Of a DNA stretch of 64,000 bases, positions 17,261-25,937 are shown piece after piece; within the stretch, counting starts at the first letter, position 1, and each line of letters opens with the position of its first letter. The notes below the pieces were generated by a model. It was not told where the DNA came from and did not search any database. It saw only the letters and a list, made by a program, of their open reading frames with translations. Source of the stretch: Actinopolyspora mzabensis (GTDB taxonomy: Bacteria; Actinomycetota; Actinomycetes; Mycobacteriales; Pseudonocardiaceae); the NCBI RefSeq assembly GCF_900101095.1, contig NZ_FNFM01000013.1:1-64000 (forward strand), given 5' to 3'. The translations under genes and the position numbers were made by a program.

Positions 17261-18871
17261 GTGGACAGACGCGTGTTCTGGTGGTCCCTGCTGTTGGTCG
17301 GGGTCATCTGCGTACCGGTGATGATCGCGCCGGAACGCGGTCAGCAGGCACTGGACGCCGTGTTGGGCCTGTTGACCGGTCAGTTCGGGTGGCTGTACCT
17401 GTGGTTCGCCATCGCGGTGTTCGGCTTCCTGGTGTGGCTGGGCTGCAGCCGGTACGGCAAGGTCAAGTTCGGCACCGAGCAGGACAAGCCGGAGTTCTCC
17501 ACGCTGAGCTGGCTGGCGATGATCTTCACCGCCTCGATCGGCGGCGGCATCATGTACTGGGGGGTCATCGAATGGGCCTACTACTACAGTGATCCGCCCA
17601 TGCAGCTGCGGTCGGGCAGCGTGGAGGCGGCGCACTGGGCCGCCACCTACCCCATGTTCCACTGGGGTTTCACGGCCTGGGGACTGTTCTGCCTGCCCGC
17701 CCTGGCGCTGGCCTACGTCTACCACGTGCGCAAGCAGCGCACCCTGCGGCTCAGTGACGCCTGCCGCGGCGTGCTCGGAAAGCACGCCGACGGTTGGGTC
17801 GGCCGTGTCATCGACGTGCTGTTCATCTTCGGTCTCGTGGGTGCGGCGGGAACGTCGCTGGGGCTGGAGGTGCCGATGGTCTCCGGCGGGCTCGCCGAGA
17901 TCACACCGCTCCGGTCCGGCATGGTGCTCGACGTCGCGGTGATCGTGGTGTGGACCCTGCTGTTCGGCGCCAGCGTGTTCCTCGGGTTGCAGAAGGGGCT
18001 GCGCAGGCTCGCCGACATCAACATCTGGCTGGCCTTCGGGCTCGGCGCCTTCATCCTCGTGATGGGGCCCACCGTTTTCATGATCGACACGTTCACGAAC
18101 AGTGTCGGTATTCTGCTTCAGAACTTCGTGGAGATGAGTTTCTACACCGATCCGGTCGGCGGTTCCGGCTTCGAGGAGGACTGGACCGTTTTCTACTGGG
18201 GCTGGTGGATCTCCTACGCACCCTTCGTGGGGTTGTTCGTGGCCAGGATCTCCAAGGGCCGCACCATCCGGGGAATGATCGCCGGAATGTGCCTCGCGGG
18301 AAGCGCCGGCTGTTGGCTCGCGTTCGCCCTGCTGGGCAACACCGCGATGTTCTACCAGATCGCCGACATCGTGCCGGTCGCCGACATCGTGCGGTCGCAG
18401 GGCAATGTCGCGGGCACCATGGCCGCGCTGTCGCAGTTGCCGCTGGGCGCGATCGTCCTCGCGGTGTTCGTGCTGCTGGTGGTGCTGTTCCTGGCCACCA
18501 CGCTGGACTCCTCGGCCTACACCATGGCCGCCGTCTCCTCCAGCGAACTGCCGCGGGGTGCCGACCCCGCCCGCTGGCACCGGGTGTTCTGGGCGGTGGT
18601 GCTGGCCGCCGTCTCGATCGCCCTGATGTACGCGGGTGGTCTCGAGGCGCTGCAAACGCTGTCGATCATCACCGCCTTCCCGCTCATTTTCGTCCTGGCG
18701 CTGGTCGCGGAGTCGCTGCGGCGGTGGCTCAGGGCCGACCACGGAGGCGGTGGCGCGCCGGGCGACCTCGTCGGCTCCGACAACTCTTCCGGGGACGTCC
18801 CTCGCTCGGAGTTTTCGGGCCCGCCCGGGCAGTCGCACGAGGAAAACCCCGTGTCAGCCATCAGCCAGTGA
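17261..18871 (+). CDS. BCCT transporter, CaiT-like (carnitine/betaine uptake)
   Basis: A 536-residue membrane transporter of the betaine/carnitine/choline family with twelve predicted helices. The third-helix motif IMYWGVIEWAYYY (near residue 98) and the tryptophan box WTVFYWGWWISYAPFVG (near 308) resemble CaiT-type members. Divergent placement from the carnitine-degradation operon makes carnitine the likely substrate. GTG 17261 has no nearby binding site, whereas GGAGGT at 17219-17224 is correctly spaced from an in-frame ATC at 17234; a rare ATC start would add nine residues. The C-terminal tail is hydrophilic and acidic, as in osmosensing members. Confidence 0.88.
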   Translation: MDRRVFWWSLLLVGVICVPVMIAPERGQQALDAVLGLLTGQFGWLYLWFAIAVFGFLVWLGCSRYGKVKFGTEQDKPEFSTLSWLAMIFTASIGGGIMYWGVIEWAYYYSDPPMQLRSGSVEAAHWAATYPMFHWGFTAWGLFCLPALALAYVYHVRKQRTLRLSDACRGVLGKHADGWVGRVIDVLFIFGLVGAAGTSLGLEVPMVSGGLAEITPLRSGMVLDVAVIVVWTLLFGASVFLGLQKGLRRLADINIWLAFGLGAFILVMGPTVFMIDTFTNSVGILLQNFVEMSFYTDPVGGSGFEEDWTVFYWGWWISYAPFVGLFVARISKGRTIRGMIAGMCLAGSAGCWLAFALLGNTAMFYQIADIVPVADIVRSQGNVAGTMAALSQLPLGAIVLAVFVLLVVLFLATTLDSSAYTMAAVSSSELPRGADPARWHRVFWAVVLAAVSIALMYAGGLEALQTLSIITAFPLIFVLALVAESLRRWLRADHGGGGAPGDLVGSDNSSGDVPRSEFSGPPGQSHEENPVSAISQ

Positions 18872-18999
18872 GATCTCCGCTCCGTCCCGGGCCCGGTTCG
18901 CACTCGGGTCGGAGCGGGGCTTTCGACCTCGTCGCGCGTGCTTCGCCGGGACGTGATGAGGTGGGGCGGTCCGGGTCGCAGGCGATGATGAGGTGGGTA

Positions 19000-20451
19000 G
19001 TGAGTCGAGCCGAGTCCGGATCGTCCGCTACGACGGGAGAGGCCGGGAATTTCCCGCATCGCTGGCGCATCCTGGCGCTGTGCCTGCTGGCCGGTTTCAT
19101 GACCCTGCTGGACGTCAGCATCGTCAACGTCGCCCTGCCCTCCATCCAGCTGGGGCTCGACGCGCCATCGGTGGCACTGTCCTGGGTGATCTCCGGCTAC
19201 GCGCTGACCTTCGGCCTGGTGCTGGTTCCGCTGGGAAAGCTCGGGGACGCCCACGGTCGCGGCAGGATGTTTTTGATCTCGCTCGCGGCTTTCACACTCG
19301 CCAGCGGACTGGCCGGAATCGCCCAGAACTCCGTCTGGCTCGTGGTGGCCCGACTGTTGCAGGGTGCCGCGGGCGGGATGCTCAATCCCCAGGTGCTCGG
19401 GCTCATCCAGCAGCAGTTCCACGGCCGTGAACGAGGTACGGCCTTCGGGCTGTTCGGGGCGGTCGTGGGAATCTCCACCGCGGTCGGACCGTTGCTGGGT
19501 GGTCTGATCATCGAGTTGGCCGGTGCCCAGCACGGCTGGCGCTGGGTGTTCTTCGTCAACCTGCCCATCGGGCTGGCGGCACTGGTTGCCGCCGCTCGGA
19601 TCATGCCGCGCGGCGTGGGGGATCGGCAACTTCGCGGCGCCGATGTGCTCGGGGTGTCGTTGCTGGGAGCGGCGCTGGTGTGTCTGCTGCTCCCACTGGT
19701 CGATCAGGAGGGATTCGCGGGCCGTCCGAGTTGGTTGCTGTGGTCCGCCGTGCCGGTACTGCTGTTGTTGTTCGTCACCTGGGAGCACCGGTACGCCCGC
19801 CGGGGTGGTTCCCCACTGGTGGATCTGCGACTGTTCCGCATCAGCAGCTACACTTTCGGCTCCACCCTGGGGATGCTGTACTTCGCGGGCTTCACCAGCA
19901 TCTTCTTCGTGCTGGCCGTCTACTTCCAGCGCGGGCTCGGCTACTCCGCGTTGCAGGCCGGGCTCTCGTTGACTCCGTTCGCCCTCGGTTCGGCGGTCTC
20001 CTCCGCGCTCAGCGGTCGTGCCGTGCATCGACTCGGGCGCAAGGTCGTCCTGCTCGGGCTGACCGGAGCGCTGCTCGGGGTGTTGACCACCGAGATTCTG
20101 CTGTCCCGACACCAGGGCAGTGCCGCGGGGCTGGTCACCGCGTTGCCCCTGCTGGTCGGAGGTGTGGGCAGCGGGCTGGTGATCTCCCCGAACCAGACGG
20201 TCACGCTCAGCGAGATCGATGTGACCAGAGGCGGCACAGCCGCCGGAATCCAGCAGACCGGCCAGCGGATCGGCACCGCCATCGGCACCGCCGCCGCTTC
20301 CGGACTGTTCTTCGCCACGTTGCCCAGCGGCTACGACACCGCCATCTCGCACGGCCTGCTGGTCTCGGTCTCGTTCGTCGCCGCCGCCATGCTGGTCGGT
20401 CTGCTCGAACTCCTGGTCACCCGCCGTCGTGGCGGGACCTCCGCCGGGTGA
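19000..20451 (+). CDS. DHA2-family MFS drug exporter
   Basis: A 483-residue, 14-helix major facilitator. Helix 1 carries LLDVSIVNVALPSIQ, the usual start of DHA2 proton-driven multidrug exporters; LGKLGDAHGRGRMFL is the loop 2-3 motif and QQTGQRIGTAIGTA lies in the last third. GTG 19000 follows GAGGTG with four nucleotides between; ATG 18985 is possible. It follows the BCCT gene by about 130 nt on the same strand but has no obvious functional tie to it. Substrate unknown. Confidence 0.88.
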   Translation: MSRAESGSSATTGEAGNFPHRWRILALCLLAGFMTLLDVSIVNVALPSIQLGLDAPSVALSWVISGYALTFGLVLVPLGKLGDAHGRGRMFLISLAAFTLASGLAGIAQNSVWLVVARLLQGAAGGMLNPQVLGLIQQQFHGRERGTAFGLFGAVVGISTAVGPLLGGLIIELAGAQHGWRWVFFVNLPIGLAALVAAARIMPRGVGDRQLRGADVLGVSLLGAALVCLLLPLVDQEGFAGRPSWLLWSAVPVLLLLFVTWEHRYARRGGSPLVDLRLFRISSYTFGSTLGMLYFAGFTSIFFVLAVYFQRGLGYSALQAGLSLTPFALGSAVSSALSGRAVHRLGRKVVLLGLTGALLGVLTTEILLSRHQGSAAGLVTALPLLVGGVGSGLVISPNQTVTLSEIDVTRGGTAAGIQQTGQRIGTAIGTAAASGLFFATLPSGYDTAISHGLLVSVSFVAAAMLVGLLELLVTRRRGGTSAG

Positions 20452-20653
20452 AACTCCCGGGGGTGCGTCCCCAGTCGCTCGGGAAAGGTGGCCGCGCGGT
20501 CCCGTGGGCTTTCGCCCGGGGCGAAGCGAAGCTTGTGCCACCGGGAGAGATCCTGTGGTATTGATCGGTGATCGCCGAACCGGCCGGGCTTTCCGGAGGT
20601 CGAATCCGGTGCTGTGGCCGGTCGTACCCTAGACGGAGCCTTCGGGGGCTGCC

Positions 20654-22126
20654 ATGTGTGCTGACCGCGCGGCGTTGTTGCCGAAACTGCGCGAACCCGA
20701 CGAGAGTGAGGCCGTGCGCTTCGGGGCGAGCGGCATGAGCTATTCCCGCCTTGCCCTGGTGGCGGGGGAGACAGCCGCTGTCGTGGGCCGGGCGAGACGC
20801 GTCGCGGTGTGGGCCGACGCGACTCCGGAAGCCTGTGCGGGGCTGGTGGGGGCGTTGGGTGCCGGAGCCGCTGTCGTGCCGCTCAGCCCCAAGCTGGGGC
20901 AGCGGGAGCTGGAACACATCCTCGCCGACAGCCGACCGGAGCTGGTGCTCGGCCCGCCCGGATTCGCACCGCCGTCAGCTCCAGCGGGACTGCCCGTGCA
21001 CGAGGTTTCCCTCGACGTCACCGGGCGTGCGCTGCCCGAGGAACCGGCCGGGGAGTCCGATGCCCTGATCGTCTACACCTCCGGCACCACCGGAATGCCC
21101 AAGGGGGTGGTGCTTACCCGGGAGGCGATCCGCAGCAATCTCGACGCGGTGGCGCGGGCCTGGGAGTGGACCGACCGTGACGTGCTGGTCCACGCCTTGC
21201 CGCTGTTCCACGTGCACGGTCTGATCCTCGGGCTGCTCGGACCGCTGCGCGTCGGGGGAACCCTGCGGCACCTGGTTCGTTTCGACAGCGCTCGGGTGGC
21301 CGAGGAACTGTCCGAGGTGGGCACGATGCTGTTCGGCGTCCCCACGATGTACCGGCGGCTGGCCGACGACGCGGAACGCGATCCCGGAATCGGGCGGGGA
21401 GTGGCGCGGGCACGGTTGCTGGTATCCGGTTCGGCCGCGCTGCCCGCCAGCGAGCACCAGCGCATCGCACGGCTGACCGGTCAGCGTGTGGTGGAGCGCT
21501 ACGGGATGAGCGAGACCATCATGAACTGCGGAGTACGGTCCTCCGGCGACCGCAGGCCCGGCTATGTGGGGCTTCCGTTCGACGGGGTCGAGTTGATCCT
21601 GGTCGACGAGGGGGGAAACCGGATCACCGCCTCCGACGACGAGACCGTGGGCGAGATCCTGGTTCGCGGGCCCAACCTGTTCCGGGAGTACCTCAACCGT
21701 CCGGAGGACACGCGGGCCGCTTTCATCGACGGATGGTTCCGCACCGGGGACATGGCCACCCGGTCGCCGGACGGCTATGTTCGCATCGTCGGGCGCCGAG
21801 CCACCGACATGATCAGTAGCGGCGGTTTCCGGATCGGTGCGGGTGAGATCGAGAACGTGCTGCTGGAGCACGCCGCGGTTTCGGAAGTGGCGGTGACGGG
21901 GGAGCAGGACCCCGAGCTGGGGCAACGCATCGTGGCCTGGGTGGTTCCAGGGGGCGCGGAGCTCTCCGAACGGGAACTCGTCGAGCACGTGGCGGGGCTG
22001 CTCAGCTTCCACAAGCGCCCGAGGGAGGTTCGTTTCGTCCGGGAACTGCCGCGCAACGAGCTGGGCAAGATTCAGAAGGGCAAGTTGGGGGCCGAGTGGG
22101 CATCCCGACACGTTTTCGCCGGGTGA
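20654..22126 (+). CDS. matB: malonyl-CoA/methylmalonyl-CoA synthetase
   Basis: A 490-residue ANL-superfamily acyl-CoA synthetase that activates malonate (and often methylmalonate) with ATP and CoA, supplying extender units. The phosphate loop YTSGTTGMPKG is near residue 140, ALPLFHVHGLILG and MLFGVPTMYRRL match MatB closely, ERYGMSETIMN is the adenylate motif, and the C-terminal lysine region reads RNELGKIQKGKL. No decarboxylase or dicarboxylate carrier partner gene is nearby. ATG 20654 is the only sensible start. Confidence 0.85.
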   Translation: MCADRAALLPKLREPDESEAVRFGASGMSYSRLALVAGETAAVVGRARRVAVWADATPEACAGLVGALGAGAAVVPLSPKLGQRELEHILADSRPELVLGPPGFAPPSAPAGLPVHEVSLDVTGRALPEEPAGESDALIVYTSGTTGMPKGVVLTREAIRSNLDAVARAWEWTDRDVLVHALPLFHVHGLILGLLGPLRVGGTLRHLVRFDSARVAEELSEVGTMLFGVPTMYRRLADDAERDPGIGRGVARARLLVSGSAALPASEHQRIARLTGQRVVERYGMSETIMNCGVRSSGDRRPGYVGLPFDGVELILVDEGGNRITASDDETVGEILVRGPNLFREYLNRPEDTRAAFIDGWFRTGDMATRSPDGYVRIVGRRATDMISSGGFRIGAGEIENVLLEHAAVSEVAVTGEQDPELGQRIVAWVVPGGAELSERELVEHVAGLLSFHKRPREVRFVRELPRNELGKIQKGKLGAEWASRHVFAG

Positions 22127-22138
22127 GTTCCGGCTGCC

Positions 22139-22188
22139 GCCGTCCCGGTCGCTCCCGAGCGCATGCGACCGGGAGCGACCGGGACGGC
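22139..22188 (+). terminator. hairpin terminator after matB
   Basis: Perfect 18-bp stem (22139-22156 with 22171-22188) and a 14-nt loop, 12 nt past the matB stop. It also lies beyond the following leftward gene's stop, so it can serve both. Confidence 0.75.
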
Positions 22189-22260
22189 TGAACCGGCACA
22201 TCCCGGAGTGGCTGCCGGGACGTGCCGGTGATCAGTTCGCCGTTCGGCGCGTGATGGTGC

Positions 22261-23904
22261 TCACGGCCAGGGAATCTGTTCGGAGCGGTAGAAGTCGATT
22301 CCCTGCTCCTCCCAGCGGGGTGCCTGGTCGGCGACCCGCTGCCGGAAGGAGGACCAGTCGAGCTTGTCCGAGGCGGACCAGCCCAGTTCCGCGATGGCGG
22401 GCATCCGCGGGAAGGCCAGGAACTCGATCTCGTCGGAGTTCGTCACCGTCTCGCTCCAGAGCGCGGCCTCCACACCGGCGATCGAGCTCTCGGGAACCGA
22501 TTCCATGAAGCTGCCCGGGTTCCAGTCGTAGGCCTCACGCACCGTGGTGGGGCCTGCCCAGTCCAGACCGAGTTCGGTGTCCTCGTTGTACTTCTGGTCC
22601 ACGTAGGACTTGTGGGCGGGCGACAGCAGGATGTCGTTGCCCCGGGCGGCGGCCTCGGCGACCTCCGCGTTGGAGTTCGTGGTGCCCCAGTACTGCACCA
22701 TGGCCGACTCCGGTGGGTCCGTCTTGGCGTACTCGTGCCAACCGAGCGCGGTCTTGCCGTGCTTCTCCACGAGCGGCAGCACCTTGGACATGAACTTCCG
22801 GTAGTCCTCGTCGGTGGTCGCGTGGGCCTCGTCACCACCGATGTGCAGGTACTCGCCCGGCGTCATCGCGGCGACCTCCCGGATGACGTCGTCGACGAAC
22901 CGGTAGGTGATGTCCTTGTCGATGCACAGCGAGCTGAAACCGACCTCGATGCCGGTGTAGAGCTCCGGTGCCTTGCCGTCGCAGTTGAGCTCGGCGTAGG
23001 ACGCCAGCGCGGCGTTGGTGTGCCCCGGCATGTCGATCTCCGGGACGATGGTGATGTTGCGTGCCGAGGCGTAGCGCACGATCTCGGCGAACTCGCGTTT
23101 GGTGTAGTAGCCGCCCTCGCCGCCGCCGACCTCGGTGCTGCCGCCGTGGGTGGTCAGCCGGGGCCAGCTGTCGATCTGGATGCGCCAGCCCTGGTCATCG
23201 CTCAGATGCATGTGCAGGTAGTTGATCTTGTACTGTGCCAGCTGATCGATGTAGGTCTTGACCTGACCGACCTCGAAGAAGTGCCGGGCCACGTCCAGCA
23301 TCGCCGAACGACGTTCGAATCGGGGTTTGTCCACGATCTCGCCCGTACGGACCTTCCACGGCCCGTGCCGGGGGGAATCGCTCTCGGCCTTGGCGGGCAG
23401 CAGCTGGCGCAGGGTCTGCACCCCGTAGAACAGTCCGTCCGGAGCGGTGGCGTGGATCGTGAGCCGATCCCGCTCGATGTCCATCCGGTATCCGGAGTCA
23501 CCCAGTCTGTCCCGCGAGCCGTCCAGCCGTAGCACGATGTCGTTGCTGCCCGGCTGGTCGCGGTTGATCAGGAATCCGTAACCGGTCGAGGGGCGCAGCT
23601 GTCGTTGCAGGTGGTGCGCGACCTCCTCGGCTTCCGGGCTGCCCGCGGGAGTGTGGATGCCGGTGTTCCACCTGATGTGGAACTTTTTGCCGGACTCCTC
23701 CCGTACCGATGTGGGCGCGGGGATGACGTCGTGCAGCGAAACGGTGTTGCCCGTCGAGGCACGCCGGTTGTCCGGTGTGGCCCCGTCCTGCTGGGGACTG
23801 GCCACCGACACTGTTCCGCCCGCCAGCATCGCGCTGGTGGCCAGCGCCAGTGCGGCGGGGAGCAGTCCGCGCGAGTTTCGGGGTGCTTCCCGAGTTCGTT
23901 TCAT
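22261..23904 (-). CDS. secreted GH20 beta-N-acetylhexosaminidase
   Basis: A 547-residue exported enzyme that removes terminal N-acetylglucosamine from chito-oligosaccharides. Residues 1-35 are a signal peptide (MKRTREAPRNSR, then a hydrophobic run ending near VASPQ). A GH20b domain precedes the catalytic barrel; the Asp-Glu pair is in LHIGGDEAH near residue 357, and HMHLSDDQGWRIQI is conserved. ATG 23904 begins the signal peptide and is preferred over upstream codons. A DasR-type dre site lies about 35 nt upstream, which ties the gene to GlcNAc/chitin control. Confidence 0.92.
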   Translation of the reverse strand: MKRTREAPRNSRGLLPAALALATSAMLAGGTVSVASPQQDGATPDNRRASTGNTVSLHDVIPAPTSVREESGKKFHIRWNTGIHTPAGSPEAEEVAHHLQRQLRPSTGYGFLINRDQPGSNDIVLRLDGSRDRLGDSGYRMDIERDRLTIHATAPDGLFYGVQTLRQLLPAKAESDSPRHGPWKVRTGEIVDKPRFERRSAMLDVARHFFEVGQVKTYIDQLAQYKINYLHMHLSDDQGWRIQIDSWPRLTTHGGSTEVGGGEGGYYTKREFAEIVRYASARNITIVPEIDMPGHTNAALASYAELNCDGKAPELYTGIEVGFSSLCIDKDITYRFVDDVIREVAAMTPGEYLHIGGDEAHATTDEDYRKFMSKVLPLVEKHGKTALGWHEYAKTDPPESAMVQYWGTTNSNAEVAEAAARGNDILLSPAHKSYVDQKYNEDTELGLDWAGPTTVREAYDWNPGSFMESVPESSIAGVEAALWSETVTNSDEIEFLAFPRMPAIAELGWSASDKLDWSSFRQRVADQAPRWEEQGIDFYRSEQIPWP

Positions 23905-23938
23905 CCTGGTCTGTACCTCTCGTCGGAGACGGTTGGAT

Positions 23939-23953
23939 AAGGTATAGACCAAA
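23939..23953 (-). promoter_or_regulatory. dre-like DasR operator
   Basis: On the minus strand the site reads TTTGGTCTATACCTT. Its core TGGTCTATACC matches the Streptomyces dre consensus (TGGTCTAGACCA) at nearly every position. It lies 35-50 nt upstream of the GH20 start, where DasR repression of chitinolytic genes is known to act. No dasR gene is in the window. Confidence 0.65.
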
Positions 23954-24027
23954 GTTGCGGGGGAGGCATATAGCCCGTTCGGAGTAGAACGACTGCTGCC
24001 GGGAGTCGCTTCCGGGCGTTCGAGACG

Positions 24028-24066
24028 CGTCGGACCCGTCACAGTCCGGCTGTGACGGGTCCGACG
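24028..24066 (-). terminator. hairpin terminator after the choline symporter gene
   Basis: Perfect 17-bp stem (24028-24044 with 24050-24066), 5-nt loop, 35 nt past the stop of the leftward symporter gene. It insulates the GH20 promoter from read-through. Confidence 0.8.
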
Positions 24067-24100
24067 GTTCGCGGTGTGGCTGTCACGAGGAGCGTGACGG

Positions 24101-25846
24101 TCAGACCTCCGCCTTGGTCGCTTCCTTCGGATCCTGCCCGGATCCCGAGTCCTCGGTGAGATCGTTGCCCCACCGAGCCCGCTCCGGCGTGTCGGGCTCC
24201 AACGCCGCCATCGGTACCGGTTCGCTCTTGCCGCGGGTGAGCGCGGAGACCACGATGATCGTGAGCAGTGCCGCCACCATCGTCACCGTGCGGAACGGGA
24301 ACAGCACCGCGCCGTCCTCGTACCAGGGCCAGGGCAGCACCGGGGCGAGTCCGAAGGTGTCCTCCCCCGCGGAGAACCGCAGCAGGACGGCGACGACGAA
24401 ACCGGCCGTGGCACCGATCCGGTTGGCGAACGGCACGAACAACGCGCACACCAGCAGTGGGAACAGCATGACGAAGATCAGGTCACTGGCCAGGTACCAC
24501 AGGTCGTAGACGCTGCTGGCCTGCAGCGCCATCAGGGTGGCCGCGGCACCGATGATGACGATCAGCCTGCGGATCACCTTCTGCACCTGCTCCGGCCCCG
24601 CCTTCGGCCGCACCAGGCGCCGGTAGACGTTCCAGCCGGTCAGTGACGAGGCCGACAGCACCGAGGAGTCGACGCTGGACATCACCGCGGCCGCCAGGAC
24701 GCCGAGTCCCAGCGCCGCCGCACCGGTGGGAAGGAGGTACCGCAGCACGTACGGCAGCACCATGGAGGGGTTGTCCAGTGGGGGTGCCCCCTCCGCCTGG
24801 AAGTTCGCCGCCGTGGCCACCACACCGATGAGCACCGGCGGAATGGCCGCCAGCACGCACATCACGCTGGCGCCCACCGAGAGCCTACGTGCGTTCTTCG
24901 GGCTGCTGGAGGACAGCACTCGCTGGAAGTAGACCTGCCAGGGGATGCCGCCGAGTACCAGTGCGATTCCGGCGTCCCACCAGTTCCAGTAGGAGTGACC
25001 CCAGGCGGGGTCGTCCCAGCCGGTCAACGGTGGGAACAGCGATGCGTAGGACTCGAAGTCGAAGTTCGACGGGTAGGCCGCCCACGCCTCGCCCAGGCCG
25101 CCGACCGCCGAGGCGGCGAACGGCACCGCCACGATCAGGCCGATGAAGATGACCACGACCTGCACCACGTCGGTGATGGCCACCGACCACATGCCGCCGA
25201 CCACGGTGTAGGCCACGGCGATCACCGCCGACAGGATGATGGAGACGGTGAAGTCCAGGCCGATGATCGTTCCGAAGGTGGTTCCCAGCGCGGTCAGGAT
25301 CGCCCCGGTCCAGAAGATCTCACCGAGGATGGCGGGGATCGCGCCGAGCCCGGCGACCTTCTTGCCGAACCGGATGTCGATCGGGTCGAGCATGGTGGTG
25401 AATCGGCCGCGACGCATCTTCTTGGCGAAGAACAGTCCGCCGATGAGCAGGCTCAGCGCGTACCCCCACGGTGCCTGCGCCCAGGCCAGACCGCTGTTGA
25501 AGGTGCTTTCGGCGGTACCGCTGATGTAGCCGCCGCCGACCCAGGTGGCCGTCATGGTGAACACGCCGATCCAGAGCGGCATGTTGCGTCCCGCGACCAT
25601 CGTGTCGCCCAGCCCGCCACCGCGTCGGGCGGCCACGAAAGCACCCAGCCAGTAGAACAGCGCGTAGAAAGCCAGCATCGCGATCAGCCCGGGCCACGAA
25701 ACGTTCGGTTCCGCGAGCGCCACATATGTCAGGGCGAATGCCAGAACGATCACGAAAATGCCGATCTTCGCCATCCCTTTTTTGCCCTTGTGGGCTACGG
25801 GTGGTCGGGTGCTGTCGTCACCGTTCGTGCGTGTTTCGGCAGGCAC
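24101..25846 (-). CDS. Na+/choline symporter, CHT1 (SLC5A7)-like SSS family
   Basis: A 581-residue sodium/solute symporter with about thirteen helices. It is strikingly similar in pattern to animal high-affinity choline transporters: FTMTATWVGGGYISGTAE near residue 95, LAWAQAPWGYALSL, GGIPWQVYFQRVLSSSS and SSVDSSVLSAS. Choline uptake would feed glycine-betaine synthesis; the oxidising enzymes BetA/BetB are not in the window. GTG 25846 is chosen because GGAAGGGAAG lies just before it; ATG 25888 would add fourteen residues. It has its own terminator and a dyad-rich upstream region. Confidence 0.85.
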   Translation of the reverse strand: MPAETRTNGDDSTRPPVAHKGKKGMAKIGIFVIVLAFALTYVALAEPNVSWPGLIAMLAFYALFYWLGAFVAARRGGGLGDTMVAGRNMPLWIGVFTMTATWVGGGYISGTAESTFNSGLAWAQAPWGYALSLLIGGLFFAKKMRRGRFTTMLDPIDIRFGKKVAGLGAIPAILGEIFWTGAILTALGTTFGTIIGLDFTVSIILSAVIAVAYTVVGGMWSVAITDVVQVVVIFIGLIVAVPFAASAVGGLGEAWAAYPSNFDFESYASLFPPLTGWDDPAWGHSYWNWWDAGIALVLGGIPWQVYFQRVLSSSSPKNARRLSVGASVMCVLAAIPPVLIGVVATAANFQAEGAPPLDNPSMVLPYVLRYLLPTGAAALGLGVLAAAVMSSVDSSVLSASSLTGWNVYRRLVRPKAGPEQVQKVIRRLIVIIGAAATLMALQASSVYDLWYLASDLIFVMLFPLLVCALFVPFANRIGATAGFVVAVLLRFSAGEDTFGLAPVLPWPWYEDGAVLFPFRTVTMVAALLTIIVVSALTRGKSEPVPMAALEPDTPERARWGNDLTEDSGSGQDPKEATKAEV

Positions 25847-25907
25847 GTTCTTCCCTTCCGTGTCGCTGTCAGAACGGTTCGAGACCATAGCCAGAAACAG
25901 CTTGGAT

Positions 25908-25937
25908 GTACAGATGTACTAGTTACGTCGAGGTAAC
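25908..25937 (-). promoter_or_regulatory. two short dyads upstream of the symporter
   Basis: GTACA-N2-TGTAC (25908-25919) and GTTAC-N6-GTAAC (25922-25937) lie 60-90 nt upstream of the symporter start in an AT-richer patch. They are operator-sized inverted repeats. The binding protein is unknown. Confidence 0.4.

Noticed and set aside
17021-18838. A 600-codon open frame antisense to the BCCT gene
   Set aside because: It is His/Gln/Arg-rich without any domain; it mirrors the codon bias of the transporter gene on the other strand.
18517-20541. A 670-codon open frame antisense to the MFS exporter
   Set aside because: Low-complexity Gln/Gly/Arg composition and no domain; a shadow of a high-GC gene.
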